Source: RYN-230 sp036509255
Lineage (GTDB): Bacteria; Actinomycetota; Actinomycetes; Streptosporangiales; Streptosporangiaceae
Length of the DNA stretch: 64,000 nucleotides
NCBI GenBank assembly: GCA_036509255.1
Contig: DATCFY010000007.1
Location: 9,949 to 73,948, forward strand
Direction of reading: 5' to 3'
Positions 26,293 to 34,995 of the stretch are shown piece after piece; position 1 is the first letter of the stretch; the number at the start of each line of letters is the position of its first letter. The notes beneath the pieces were generated by a model. The model was not told the DNA's origin. It searched no databases and saw only the letters and a list, made by a program, of their open reading frames with translations. The position numbers were made by a program, and so were the translations under genes.

Positions 26293-27372
26293 ATGAGTAC
26301 TGCCGGGCAGGCCGTCGAGGTCGACGGGGACAAGCTCATGCAGTTCGTGTTCCGCGCGGTGGACGAAGTAGGCGCCACCTTGAACGCGGCGCTGGTCGTG
26401 CTGGGCGACAAGCTGGGCCTTTACCGGGCGCTGGCCGGCGCGGGCCCGCTGGCGCCAGCCGAGCTGGCTGAGCGCACCGGCACATCCGAGCGTTACGTCC
26501 GTGAGTGGCTGAACGCCCAGGCCGCGGGCGGCTACGTCGAGTACGACCCGGCCAGCGGGCGGTACACGCTGCCGCCCGAGCAGGCGGTCGCGCTCACCGA
26601 GCCGGACAGCCCGGCCTACCTGCCCGGCTTCTTCCAGGTCGCGGTGGGCTCGGTGGTCGACTCACCCCGGATCATCGAGGCGGCCCGTACGGGGGCCGGG
26701 CTGGGCTGGCACGAGCACGTGTCCGACGTCTATGACGGCTGCGAGCGCTTCTTCCGCCCGGGCTACAACGCGAACCTGGTCTCCGGGTGGCTGCCCGCGC
26801 TCGACGGGGTCGTGGCCAAGCTGGAGCGCGGGGCGTCCGTCGCGGACGTCGGCTGCGGTCACGGCTCGTCCACGATCCTCATGGCGCAGGCTTTTCCGAA
26901 GTCCACCTTCGTCGGCTCGGACTACCACGAGGAGTCGATCAGGACCGCCCGGCAGCGGGCCGAGAGCGCGGGGGTGGCCGGCCGCGTCCACTTCGAGGCC
27001 GCCCCGGCCGCTGCCTTCAGCGGCAACGGGTATGACCTGGTTACGATGTTCGATTGCCTGCACGACATAGGTGACCCGGTAGGGGCGGCGCGGCACATCC
27101 GCGGGACGCTCAAGCCGGACGGTACCTGGATGATCGTCGAGCCCCAGGCCGGCGACCGAGTCGAGGAGAACCTCAATCCAGTGGGGCGTGCCTACTACGG
27201 GTTCTCCACCCTGTTGTGCACGCCCGCGTCACTCTCCCAGGACGTCGGCCTCGCCCTGGGCGCGCAGGCGGGTGAGGCAAGAATCGGGGACGTCGTCGGG
27301 GCGGGCGGCTTCACGCGCTTCCGCCGCGCCGCGCAGACACCTTTCAACCTCGTGTTCGAGGCGCGGCCGTGA
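26293..27372 (+). CDS. Class I SAM-dependent methyltransferase with winged-helix N-terminus
   Basis: 359 residues: an N-terminal winged-helix dimerisation-like domain (LAERTGTSERYVREWLNAQAA) and a SAM-binding domain with motif I DVGCGHGSSTIL and acidic post-motif FVGSDYHEES. Similar to small-molecule O/C-methyltransferases. Excellent ribosome binding site GGGGAGGG. Its stop codon overlaps the GTG start of the hydrolase-glycosyltransferase gene (GTGA), so the two are translationally coupled and probably act on the same molecule. Substrate unknown. Confidence 0.87.
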   Translation: MSTAGQAVEVDGDKLMQFVFRAVDEVGATLNAALVVLGDKLGLYRALAGAGPLAPAELAERTGTSERYVREWLNAQAAGGYVEYDPASGRYTLPPEQAVALTEPDSPAYLPGFFQVAVGSVVDSPRIIEAARTGAGLGWHEHVSDVYDGCERFFRPGYNANLVSGWLPALDGVVAKLERGASVADVGCGHGSSTILMAQAFPKSTFVGSDYHEESIRTARQRAESAGVAGRVHFEAAPAAAFSGNGYDLVTMFDCLHDIGDPVGAARHIRGTLKPDGTWMIVEPQAGDRVEENLNPVGRAYYGFSTLLCTPASLSQDVGLALGAQAGEARIGDVVGAGGFTRFRRAAQTPFNLVFEARP

Positions 27373-29621
27373 CCACCCGGCCTCAGCCGGCGGTAACGTC
27401 CCCGGGCCCGGCTGGGCCCGGGGACACCCCGCCCGGTCACCTGGCTGAGCCTGCAGGCCAGGTGGCCCGGCGAGGCGAGCAGACGCGGGCGCGCTATCCG
27501 GACGCCGAGGGTTACCTGGACCGGGACGGCGTCCGGGTCTTCTACGAGGTGTACGGCACCGGCGAGCCCACCATCCTGCTGCTTCCCTCCTGGGAGATCA
27601 CCCACTCCAGGGCCTGGAAAGCCCAGATTCCGTACTTCGCCCGGCACGCCCGGGTGGTCACGTTCGACCGGCGCGGGAACGGGCGCTCGGACCGGCCCCG
27701 CGAAGTGCGCGCGTACGACCGGCGGGCCACCGCCGACGACGCCCGGGCGGTGCTGGGCCACGCGGGGGCCGGGCAGGCGGTCGTCGTGTCCTGGTGCGGA
27801 GCCGGGGAAGACCTGCTCCTGGCCGCCGAGCACCCGGATCTGGTCAGTGGCCTGGTGCTGATCGCGCCCGACCTGCTGCTGACCGCGGACCCCGCCGAGG
27901 AACAGGGTCCCTTCCCCTTCGACGATGAACCGGAAACGCTGGCCGGATGGGCGAGGTGGAACCGCCACTACTGGCTCCGCGACTGGCCGGGATTCCTTGA
28001 CTTCTTCTTCTCTGAGATGTTCACCGAGCCGCACTCGACCAAGCAGATCGAAGACGGGATCGGCTGGGGCCTGGAGACCAGCCCGGAGGTCATCCTCCGC
28101 GGGATGGACGCGGCGTGGCTGAACGACCCGGACACGGCGCTCCGGCTCTGTGCTCAGGTGCGGTGCCCGACCATGGTCCTCCAAGGGTCGGCGGACGCGA
28201 TCGTGGGACCGGCCCGCGGGGCGGCCGTGGCCGCCGCCATCCCGCACGCCCGGCTGGTCACGCTGGAGGGCTCCGGCCACGCGCCGCACCTCCGCGACCC
28301 GGTCGCGACCAACCTCATCATCCGTGACTTCGCCTGCCCGGCCGAGCCGCCGCCACGCTGGCGCCGGGGCCGTTCGCGCCGCAAGCGCGCCCTGTACATC
28401 TCCTCGCCGATCGGTCTCGGCCACGCCCTGCGGGACGTCGCGATCGCGGGAGAACTGCGCGCGCTTCACCCCGGCCTAGAGATCGACTGGCTAGCCCAGC
28501 ATCCGGTGACCCGGGTCCTGGAGGCCCGCGGCGAGCGGGTCCACCCGGCCAGCGCGTACCTGGCCAGCGAGTCCGGCCACATCGAGTCCGAATCGGCCGA
28601 GCACGACCTGCACGCCTTCCAGGCCATCCGGCGGATGGACGAGATCCTGCTCGCGAACTTCATGGTCTTTCATGACCTGGCCTGCGAGGAGGATTACGAC
28701 CTGTGGATCGGCGACGAGTCCTGGGAACTCGACTACTACCTGCACGAGAACCCGGAGCTGAAGTCGGCCGGGTATGCCTGGCTGACTGATTTCGTCGGAT
28801 GGTTGCCGATGGCTGACGGCGGGACACACGAGGCCCGCCTGACCGCCGACTACAACGCCGAGATGATCGAGCAAATCGCTCGGTTCCCGCGGGTCCGCGA
28901 CCGGGCCATCTTCGTGGGTGACCCGGACGACATCGTCCCGGACTCGTTCGGCCCCGGGCTGCCATCTATCCGGGACTGGACCGAGCAGCACTATGACTTC
29001 GCGGGCTACGTCACGGGCTTCGACCCGAGCCAGCTCCGCGACCGCACGGCGCTCGGCTACGGCGAGAACGAACGAATCTGCATCGTGACCGTCGGCGGAT
29101 CCGCGGTGGGCGCCTCCCTGCTCCGGCGGGTGATCGCGGCGTTCCCGCAGGCTAAGGAGCGGGTGCCTGACCTGCGGATGATCATCGTGGCCGGACCGCG
29201 GATCGATCCGGGCGTGCTGTCCGGGCTGGGCGGCCTGGCCGGCATGAACGGCTCAGGTGGGCTGGACGGCCGGGGCGGCCTGGATGGGCTGGAGATCCGG
29301 GCGTACGTGCCCGATCTGTACCGCCACCTGGCCGTCTGTGACCTGGCCATCGTCCAGGGCGGTCTGACGACCGCGATGGAGCTGACTGCGAACCGGCGGC
29401 CGTTCCTGTATTTCCCGCTCCGCCACCATTTCGAGCAAAGCCTCCATGTGCGTCACCGGCTCGGGCGCTACCGCGCCGGACGGTGCATGGACTACGAGAC
29501 CTCAGGGCCCACCGAGATCGCGGCCGCCATCGCGAACGAGATCGGCCGGGCGGTCGACTACCGTCCGGTCGCCACCGGCGGAGCCGCCCGGGCGGCCGCG
29601 CTCCTCGCCGGGCTGCTGTAG
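27369..29621 (+). CDS. Alpha/beta hydrolase - glycosyltransferase fusion protein
   Basis: 750 residues in two parts. Residues about 45-320 form an alpha/beta hydrolase: VTFDRRGNGRSDRP, nucleophile elbow VSWCGAGED with cysteine C143 where serine is usual, an acidic residue in QGSADAIVG and histidine in GSGHAPHLRD. Residues about 340-750 form a GT-B glycosyltransferase of the UGT/MurG type, starting ALYISSPIGLGHALRD and with donor-site region AVCDLAIVQGGLTTAMELT. Predicted cytosolic. Coupled to the methyltransferase upstream. A short Gly-rich repeat occurs near residue 625. Combined function unknown. Confidence 0.85.
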   Translation: MTTRPQPAVTSPGPAGPGDTPPGHLAEPAGQVARRGEQTRARYPDAEGYLDRDGVRVFYEVYGTGEPTILLLPSWEITHSRAWKAQIPYFARHARVVTFDRRGNGRSDRPREVRAYDRRATADDARAVLGHAGAGQAVVVSWCGAGEDLLLAAEHPDLVSGLVLIAPDLLLTADPAEEQGPFPFDDEPETLAGWARWNRHYWLRDWPGFLDFFFSEMFTEPHSTKQIEDGIGWGLETSPEVILRGMDAAWLNDPDTALRLCAQVRCPTMVLQGSADAIVGPARGAAVAAAIPHARLVTLEGSGHAPHLRDPVATNLIIRDFACPAEPPPRWRRGRSRRKRALYISSPIGLGHALRDVAIAGELRALHPGLEIDWLAQHPVTRVLEARGERVHPASAYLASESGHIESESAEHDLHAFQAIRRMDEILLANFMVFHDLACEEDYDLWIGDESWELDYYLHENPELKSAGYAWLTDFVGWLPMADGGTHEARLTADYNAEMIEQIARFPRVRDRAIFVGDPDDIVPDSFGPGLPSIRDWTEQHYDFAGYVTGFDPSQLRDRTALGYGENERICIVTVGGSAVGASLLRRVIAAFPQAKERVPDLRMIIVAGPRIDPGVLSGLGGLAGMNGSGGLDGRGGLDGLEIRAYVPDLYRHLAVCDLAIVQGGLTTAMELTANRRPFLYFPLRHHFEQSLHVRHRLGRYRAGRCMDYETSGPTEIAAAIANEIGRAVDYRPVATGGAARAAALLAGLL

Positions 29622-29663
29622 GCCTGAAGCGGGCGGCTGGGCAGGAGCAGGCGTGGGCGCTGG

Positions 29664-31049
29664 TCACGAATCCTTCGACAGGGCCGCCATCTGCGAGTCC
29701 ATGGGGCCGGCCGGACAGGGCATGTCCGCAATGTTCATGCGGAGCGCCTTCACGGCCGAATCGTAGATCCCCGAGAAGCTGGGGAAGGGCTGGATCGTGT
29801 CGCTCAGCACCTCGACCGGGACGTGGGCGCGGATGGCCAGCGTGGCCTGCTGCATCCACTCGCCGGCTTCGGGCCCGAGCGCATAGGCGCCGGTCAGTCG
29901 CTGGCCGTCGCTGAGCAGCGTCAGGAATCCGTTGGATTCGGCGTAGGCGTGGGTGTAGGTGGCGGTCTTGGGCACCTCGGACACGAGCGCGGTAGCGCTG
30001 TACTGCGCCTCGGTCGCGCCCACCGCTGCGGCCTGCGGATCTGTGTAGGTGACTCGCGGAACGGCTTCGTAGTTCGCCGGCCGCCCATCGCCGCGGATGT
30101 TCTCCGCGACCACGTCGCCCTCGTACTCGCCGACGTGGGTCAGCGGCCAGATGCCGTTGACGTCGCCGATCGCCCAGAGATGTTCTCCCGCGCGCAGGTG
30201 CTCGTCTACCGGGATCCCGTGCGGCCCGGCCTTGACGCCGACCGTCTCGAGGCCGATCCCCTCGACGCGTGGACGCCGCCCCGTGGCCACGAGCAGCCGG
30301 TCGCCGCGCAGGTCCGGACCGCCATCGAACTGCAGGACATACTCCTCGCCCTCCCGCCGCGCGCCGGTAGCGTGCATGCCGAGCCTGAGCTCGATCCCGT
30401 CCCGGCGCAGCGCCTCGCTGAGCGCCCTGCCCAGCGGCGCAGGCTCGCGGGGGAGCACCCGGTCGGCGCCCTCGACGATCACCGCCTCGCCGCCGAGACG
30501 GCGCACCACCTGCGCAAGCTCGACCCCCGCGGCCCCGCCACCTAGCACGAGCACGCGGCGCGGGACAGCTTTCATGCTCGTCGCCTCGCGGGTGCCCCAG
30601 ACGCCGTCGAGCTCCCGCAGTCCCGGAACCGGAGGCACGATCGGCTCTGAGCCAGTCGCCACGACGATGTCCTGCGCGGTGTGGCGGACGCCGTCGACTT
30701 CGACCACGCCGGTGCCGGCCAGCCGGCCCGTGCCCCGCAGCAGGTCGATGCCCCGGCCTGCCAGCCAGCGCTCCTGGCCAGCGTCGGAATAGTCCGACAC
30801 CATGAAATCCCGCCAGGCCAGCGCGGCCTGAACGTCGACTTGCGCGCTCGCGCCGGCCTCACGCGCGCCCTGCACCGCCTCGCCCGGGCGCAGCAGCGAC
30901 TTCGACGGGATGCATGCCCAGTACGAGCACTCGCCGCCGACCAGCTCCCGCTCGATGATGGCGACGTGCAGCCCGCGCGCGGCCAGCGCCGCAGCGCAGT
31001 GCTCGCCGGGTGCCCCGCCGCCGAAAACGATCACGTCATAGTCGCTCAC
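29664..31049 (-). CDS. Dihydrolipoamide dehydrogenase-like FAD/NAD(P) disulfide oxidoreductase
   Basis: 461 residues: FAD motif GGGAPGEHCAAAL, redox disulfide C41-x4-C46 in GGECSYWACIPSK, NAD motif LGGGAAGVELAQ and FAD motif AIGDVNGIWPLTH. The C-terminal interface usually carries a His-Glu dyad (HPTxSE); here it reads QPFPSFSGIYDSA, lacking both, so classical lipoamide dehydrogenase activity is unlikely. No E2/E3 complex genes adjoin. GTG at 31049 overlaps the upstream VOC gene stop (GTGA), indicating coupling. Confidence 0.87.
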   Translation of the reverse strand: MSDYDVIVFGGGAPGEHCAAALAARGLHVAIIERELVGGECSYWACIPSKSLLRPGEAVQGAREAGASAQVDVQAALAWRDFMVSDYSDAGQERWLAGRGIDLLRGTGRLAGTGVVEVDGVRHTAQDIVVATGSEPIVPPVPGLRELDGVWGTREATSMKAVPRRVLVLGGGAAGVELAQVVRRLGGEAVIVEGADRVLPREPAPLGRALSEALRRDGIELRLGMHATGARREGEEYVLQFDGGPDLRGDRLLVATGRRPRVEGIGLETVGVKAGPHGIPVDEHLRAGEHLWAIGDVNGIWPLTHVGEYEGDVVAENIRGDGRPANYEAVPRVTYTDPQAAAVGATEAQYSATALVSEVPKTATYTHAYAESNGFLTLLSDGQRLTGAYALGPEAGEWMQQATLAIRAHVPVEVLSDTIQPFPSFSGIYDSAVKALRMNIADMPCPAGPMDSQMAALSKDS

Positions 31050-31669
31050 GTCGGCAGCTCCGTCCCGGCCTGCTCCGCCACCATGTACGCGGCGTACCAG
31101 TCGGGCCAGTTCGCATCGGCCTGGCCGATGCGCTTCTCGTGCTCGCCGTGCGCGGCCGACGCGCGCCGCATCGCGTCCGCCAGGTCCGACGTGGATGCGA
31201 AGGCCGTCGCAGCGGCGTCGATCCGTCCCGGCAGCCGCGTCGTGAGCTCCTGCAGCAGCCAGCCGTTGCCGTCCAGGTCGCTGAACGTGGCGAAGGAGCC
31301 GTAACTGGCGTGATCGGGACCGGGGCCGCTCACCCGGCCGACCGTGCCTTCGGGCTCGAACTGGGCGCCCGGCGTCCCGGAGTGGAACACCTCGCTGACC
31401 TTGGCGCCATGGGCGGCGAGCTCGTCGCGCGCAGCCTGGATATCGGAGGTGATCAGGTACAGGCCCTGGGCCGAGCCGGGCGCGGCCGAGGTGATCTTCG
31501 TACCGAATTGGATCGAGCACCCCGAGCCGGGCGGCGTGAACTGGACGACCCGGAAGCCGTTATCGAAGGGGAAGTCGGCGTCGAGCCGCCACCCGAGCCT
31601 CTGGTAGAACCCTTTCGCGCGGTCAACATCCGAGACAGGGATGACGACCACCTCGATCTTGACGTCCAC
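31046..31669 (-). CDS. VOC (glyoxalase)-family protein
   Basis: 207 residues. N-terminal VOC fold with IPVSDVDRAKGFYQRLGW and FSDLDGNGWLLQE, typical of glyoxalase/bleomycin-resistance family, then a helical extension of about 70 residues (DLADAMRRASAAHGEHEKRI). Metal-dependent lyase, dioxygenase or binding roles are all possible. GTG at 31669 has AGAGGAG eight bases upstream; an in-frame ATG at 31753 is possible. Coupled to the flavoprotein gene that follows. Confidence 0.8.
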   Translation of the reverse strand: MDVKIEVVVIPVSDVDRAKGFYQRLGWRLDADFPFDNGFRVVQFTPPGSGCSIQFGTKITSAAPGSAQGLYLITSDIQAARDELAAHGAKVSEVFHSGTPGAQFEPEGTVGRVSGPGPDHASYGSFATFSDLDGNGWLLQELTTRLPGRIDAAATAFASTSDLADAMRRASAAHGEHEKRIGQADANWPDWYAAYMVAEQAGTELPT

Positions 31670-31894
31670 GATGCCGGCTCCTCTCCCTTGATCTCCCTTG
31701 ATGGCAGCGGCCTGGGCCGCCGGCTCCTGCGCCGCAGGGGCTGGTGCTGACATCCCCCTCGCGCCACATATTCCCCAAGTCCACAAAATCTCATCAGCTC
31801 GCCCGGGACGGCCGGTGGCGGGCAGTGCCAGCGCCTGGGGCCTGAGGCGACCGGAAACCGGCGCTGCCTGGCAGTCATGATCATTTCCGGCCCG

Positions 31895-32725
31895 TCAGGG
31901 GTGCTCTGCGGGTGGTTCGACATCGTCGTAGACACGGACCGCGGCCAGCAGCCCGTCCGGACCACGCTCGTAGACGCCGATTCCCGCCTGCGGCGGCAGG
32001 TCGTGGCTGCCCCAGTGGACACAGTTGTACTCAAGAGCGCAGTGCACGCCGTCGTCGGTCACGGCGCAGTGCTCAAGGCCGATGCCGCCGCCTGCGCTGA
32101 AGCACCGGGTAAAGAACGTGCGCAGCGCGGCCGTGCCGCGGTAGGCGTCGTGCGGGCCGAAGGGGCCGCGGAAGTACCCATCCGGCGCGAAGGTGCTCAC
32201 CACCGCGTCGGCGTCGCCAGCGGCTAGCGCGGCCTGGTATCGGCCGACAACATCACCGGGCTGGGTGTGCCCGGGCTTGAGTATGGGAGGCCTGACGTGA
32301 CGCCGCTCGTCGACTGGCCATTGGCTGCAGTAGGTGCGGAACACCACCGACAAATCGTCGGGAGACTCGGCGACCACCGCCACCGGCCACGCCAGCTCCC
32401 CCCCGTCGTGATCCAGGCGGGCCAGCAGTTCGACCACGGCCCGCCCGCCGGCGTACGTGGAGGCCACGGTCTCGGTTCTTGCTTGCAGCCCCGCCAGCCA
32501 GGACAGGTTGTGGCCGATGAACCGCCGCACCTGCTTGTGCCCGCGGACCTCGCCCGCGCGGGGATCGTAGATGACCACCTCACCCGGCCACACAGTCTCC
32601 AGGGCGCGGGTGTCACCTTCGTTCAGTGCGGCGAAGTACTCCGCGACCGGATCAGCCTGGCCTGCGGCGCGGGTCTGCCTGCGCGCGAGCTCCACGGCAC
32701 TGACGAAGTCTGGAAACCACGGCAT
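31895..32725 (-). CDS. Protein with two SnoaL/NTF2-like domains
   Basis: 276 residues. Each half is an NTF2-like cone: the first contains YFAALNEGDTRALETVWPGE and the second YQAALAAGDADAVVSTFAPD. Such domains act as small isomerases, hydratases or ligand-binding proteins. AGGGAG ten bases before the ATG. Same strand as the VOC/flavoprotein pair but 226 bases away, so only loosely linked. Confidence 0.78.
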   Translation of the reverse strand: MPWFPDFVSAVELARRQTRAAGQADPVAEYFAALNEGDTRALETVWPGEVVIYDPRAGEVRGHKQVRRFIGHNLSWLAGLQARTETVASTYAGGRAVVELLARLDHDGGELAWPVAVVAESPDDLSVVFRTYCSQWPVDERRHVRPPILKPGHTQPGDVVGRYQAALAAGDADAVVSTFAPDGYFRGPFGPHDAYRGTAALRTFFTRCFSAGGGIGLEHCAVTDDGVHCALEYNCVHWGSHDLPPQAGIGVYERGPDGLLAAVRVYDDVEPPAEHP

Positions 32726-33039
32726 CTGATCTGAACTCCCTGCTCCCTCGGCGCCCGGAGGACAGGTCCTCCGCAGCCTGCCGACTGTGGCCCTCCGGCA
32801 ACATCCTCATCCCTGGAGCCGCTCCGCCGGAAGGCCCTCACCAGCGCGCGTCTGGTGTTCCTCTGAGGGTGCGAGAGCCTCAGCACCTTGCCGGCCGCGA
32901 CGAGCTGGCGCCAGCTTGTCTGCCAGTCCGAGAGATCCGGGCTGGCAGATTCCCAGTCGACAAAGGTTCCCTCGTCGCACCAATCGTCCAGGTGCGCCTC
33001 AGTGCTCAGGTGCGGTTCAGTGTCCACGAAGGCCTGCAT
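32623..33039 (-). CDS. Doubtful reading frame, possible gene remnant
   Basis: 138 codons. The first 75 look protein-like (GTFVDWESASPDLSDWQTSW, RQLVAAGKVLRLSHPQRNTR); the remainder overlaps the NTF2-like gene and has shadow-like composition. No ribosome binding site. It could be the front of a decayed gene in this accessory region. Not recognised. Confidence 0.25.
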   Translation of the reverse strand: MQAFVDTEPHLSTEAHLDDWCDEGTFVDWESASPDLSDWQTSWRQLVAAGKVLRLSHPQRNTRRALVRAFRRSGSRDEDVAGGPQSAGCGGPVLRAPREQGVQIRCRGFQTSSVPWSSRAGRPAPQARLIRSRSTSPH

Positions 33040-33432
33040 GAGGCGGCGATCTTGTCAGGGGGTGACGCTCCACCAGGTGTTGTTCGCGCTGCCGGGGTCA
33101 CCGCTCACCTGCGAGGCAAGGTTCAGGCATGCCGTCAGCTTGCAGAGACAGGAGGCACGACGGAGCCGTGCGTGTCGGTGGCGCCCGGGACATTGGCCGC
33201 AGCCCGGGGCTGATCGGACTGTGCCGACAGTCATGTGGCGAGAGCTGGGCGCCGCACAGATGGCGGAGGATAGGAGATTCGAACTCCTGAGGGGTTGTCC
33301 CCAACACGCCTTCCAACACTGCTGATGTGCGTTCGTCAGGGTCCGCCACCGTCCGTGACCTGCACCGACGCGCGCCGCGCGGCCGACCGCGAACAGTCCC
33401 GGAGGCAGCCGAGGTGCCGCCTCGGGGTTGCG
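32726..33432. other. About 700 bases without a confident gene
   Basis: Between the NTF2-like gene and azoR. It holds the doubtful frame ending at 33039 and the partial tRNA-Ser(GGA) copy at 33261-33316. Composition suggests degraded accessory DNA. Confidence 0.5.
33261..33316 (-). repeat. Partial tRNA-Ser(GGA) 3' copy (candidate attachment site)
   Basis: These 56 bases match 34993-35048 with two mismatches, in the same orientation. The match runs from the anticodon loop through the variable and T arms to the acceptor end plus three bases beyond, the extent typical of tRNA att sites. The 5' half of the tRNA is missing. With the intact gene it bounds a 1.7 kb segment. Confidence 0.8.
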
Positions 33433-34080
33433 CTATGCCAGTGCGGATACCGGGGTCCACAGAGCGTCGATGGCGCGGTCGGCCTCGGCGAGGCTCTGAT
33501 CGGCCAGCGGGATCAGTTCGGCCATGGCCGGGTTCGTGTGGGCGAGGGTGAGCTCGGCGGTGATGAAGCGCGGTTGCAGGCCGGTGAGTGAGACGGCGTG
33601 CGGAAGCCATGGTTCGGCGTGGTCCCACCCGTGCCGGGGTGTGCCTTCGGTGTAGCCCCCGCCGCGGCTGGCGAGTACGACGAACTCGCGGCCGCCGAGC
33701 ATGGGGGCCTTGGTCTCGGCATCGATCGACAGTCCGGGCGCGATGAGGTGGTCGACCCAGGCCTTGACGCTGCTGGGTGCGCCGAAGTTGTACAGCGGAA
33801 GCCCCAGCAGGATCGTGTCCGCTTCCTTGATCTCGCCGATCAGCTCTTCGGTCAATGCCCACGAGGCGGCCTGGGCGGGGGTGCGGAGCTCGGGCGGCAG
33901 TATCCGGGCTAGGCCGGTGGCCGTGTCGAAGTGCGGGAGGGGATGGCTGCCCAGGTCCCGGTAGGTGACGGTGCCTCCGGGGTGCGCAGCGAGCCAGGCG
34001 TCGCGGGCGCGGGCGGTGAGCTTGCGGCTGACGGAACGATCACCCTGGATGCTTGAGTCGATGTGCAGCAGATGCGCCAC
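33433..34080 (-). CDS. azoR: FMN-dependent NADH:quinone/azo oxidoreductase
   Basis: 215 residues of the AzoR flavodoxin-like family: HIDSSIQGDRSVSRKL binds FMN phosphate, GLPLYNFGAPSSVKAWVDHL and SRGGGY follow in order. Two-electron reduction of quinones and azo compounds in the cytosol, usually protecting from electrophiles. GTG start with GGGGAGC just upstream. Divergent from a MarR gene, the common arrangement in which MarR senses quinones. Lies within the segment bounded by the tRNA-Ser duplication. Confidence 0.92.
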   Translation of the reverse strand: MAHLLHIDSSIQGDRSVSRKLTARARDAWLAAHPGGTVTYRDLGSHPLPHFDTATGLARILPPELRTPAQAASWALTEELIGEIKEADTILLGLPLYNFGAPSSVKAWVDHLIAPGLSIDAETKAPMLGGREFVVLASRGGGYTEGTPRHGWDHAEPWLPHAVSLTGLQPRFITAELTLAHTNPAMAELIPLADQSLAEADRAIDALWTPVSALA

Positions 34081-34106
34081 TTCGCTCCCCTTTCATAGAT
34101 GGTTTG

Positions 34107-34130
34107 TATAGCACTAATCATTTATAGCAC
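34107..34130. promoter_or_regulatory. Direct repeats TATAGCAC in the azoR-MarR intergenic region
   Basis: Two identical eight-base copies at 34107-34114 and 34123-34130, spaced by 16 bases start to start, in an AT-rich 84-base divergent promoter region. Candidate MarR-family operator. Confidence 0.45.
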
Positions 34131-34164
34131 ATCGATAGATTGCGCGGGCCGGTATACTCGTCAT

Positions 34165-34626
34165 ATGGCTCACCTGCATGTGATCAACCAGCCCGCCCAC
34201 CACCCCGGTGCGCTGATTGACCACCTCGCACGCAGGATGCGCCAGCGCGCCGAAGCGGCGCTCGCGCCGCTGGCCCTGCGGCCGCGCCATCTCGTGGCCC
34301 TGACCGTGCTGCGCGACCGGGGCGGCAGCACTCAGCAGGCGCTCGCCGCCACCCTCGCCATGGACGGGACGAACATCGTCGGGCTGCTCAACGAGCTTGA
34401 AGCCAGAAAGCTGATCGAACGGCGGCGCTCGCCCGAAGACCGGCGGCGGCACCAGGTCGAGCTCACCGGCGCCGGCGCGGAGCAGCTCGCCAAAGCCGAG
34501 TGCGCGCTGTCAGAGGTCGAGGACGAGGTCCTTGGCGCACTCGACGAAGCCCAGCGCGAGACGCTGTACAGCCTGCTTCAGCAGGCGGCCGCCGGTACAG
34601 TCGTGAGCTGCGCCACAGAGGACTAG
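34165..34626 (+). CDS. MarR-family transcription regulator
   Basis: 153 residues with a winged helix-turn-helix at about 45-110: TQQALAATLAMDGTNIVGLL, then the wing ERRRSPEDRRRHQVELT with the conserved DRR. Dimerising helices flank it. Probably represses the divergent azoR and itself from the 84-base shared region. The ATG at 34165 is preferred; an upstream in-frame start would lie in the promoter region. Confidence 0.9.
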   Translation: MAHLHVINQPAHHPGALIDHLARRMRQRAEAALAPLALRPRHLVALTVLRDRGGSTQQALAATLAMDGTNIVGLLNELEARKLIERRRSPEDRRRHQVELTGAGAEQLAKAECALSEVEDEVLGALDEAQRETLYSLLQQAAAGTVVSCATED

Positions 34627-34636
34627 ATGATCTGTC

Positions 34637-34786
34637 CAAGGGGGGCGCCTGCACCTGGTCGCCACCCTCGGGAGCCTGCCCATCGGCTTCGCCCTGACCG
34701 GCGCCAAAACCGGCGAACGACTGTGTCATGGTTGTGTTGCCGAGGCAGCCGTGGTTGATCTGCCGAGTTTCCTGCGATCGTTCTGA
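34637..34786 (+). pseudogene. IS982-like transposase remnant
   Basis: The frame reads RLHLVATLGSLPIGFALTGA then KTGER, which matches the conserved core of IS982-type transposases (RLHLVxTxxGLPxxFALTGAKxDER). Before and after, the similarity is lost and a stop follows at 34784. No terminal inverted repeats seen. It begins 11 bases after the MarR stop, inside the segment bounded by the tRNA duplication. Confidence 0.6.
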
Positions 34787-34995
34787 CGACCAGTGGTCAC
34801 CGGGACGCAACTGTGAGGTTGTGCTGCCGGGCTGGCCACGCGCCCTTTCCGCACGACCATGACTTCGCGCCGGATGCATGGGTCAGTGCAGGAGTGCGCC
34901 TGCCCGGCGGGTGGATGAGACTGGAATGAGACTACGTACCAGGCGGCCCAGGGCCGAGCCGTTACCTGAGCAAGCGTTGTTACTGGTCAACGTGG

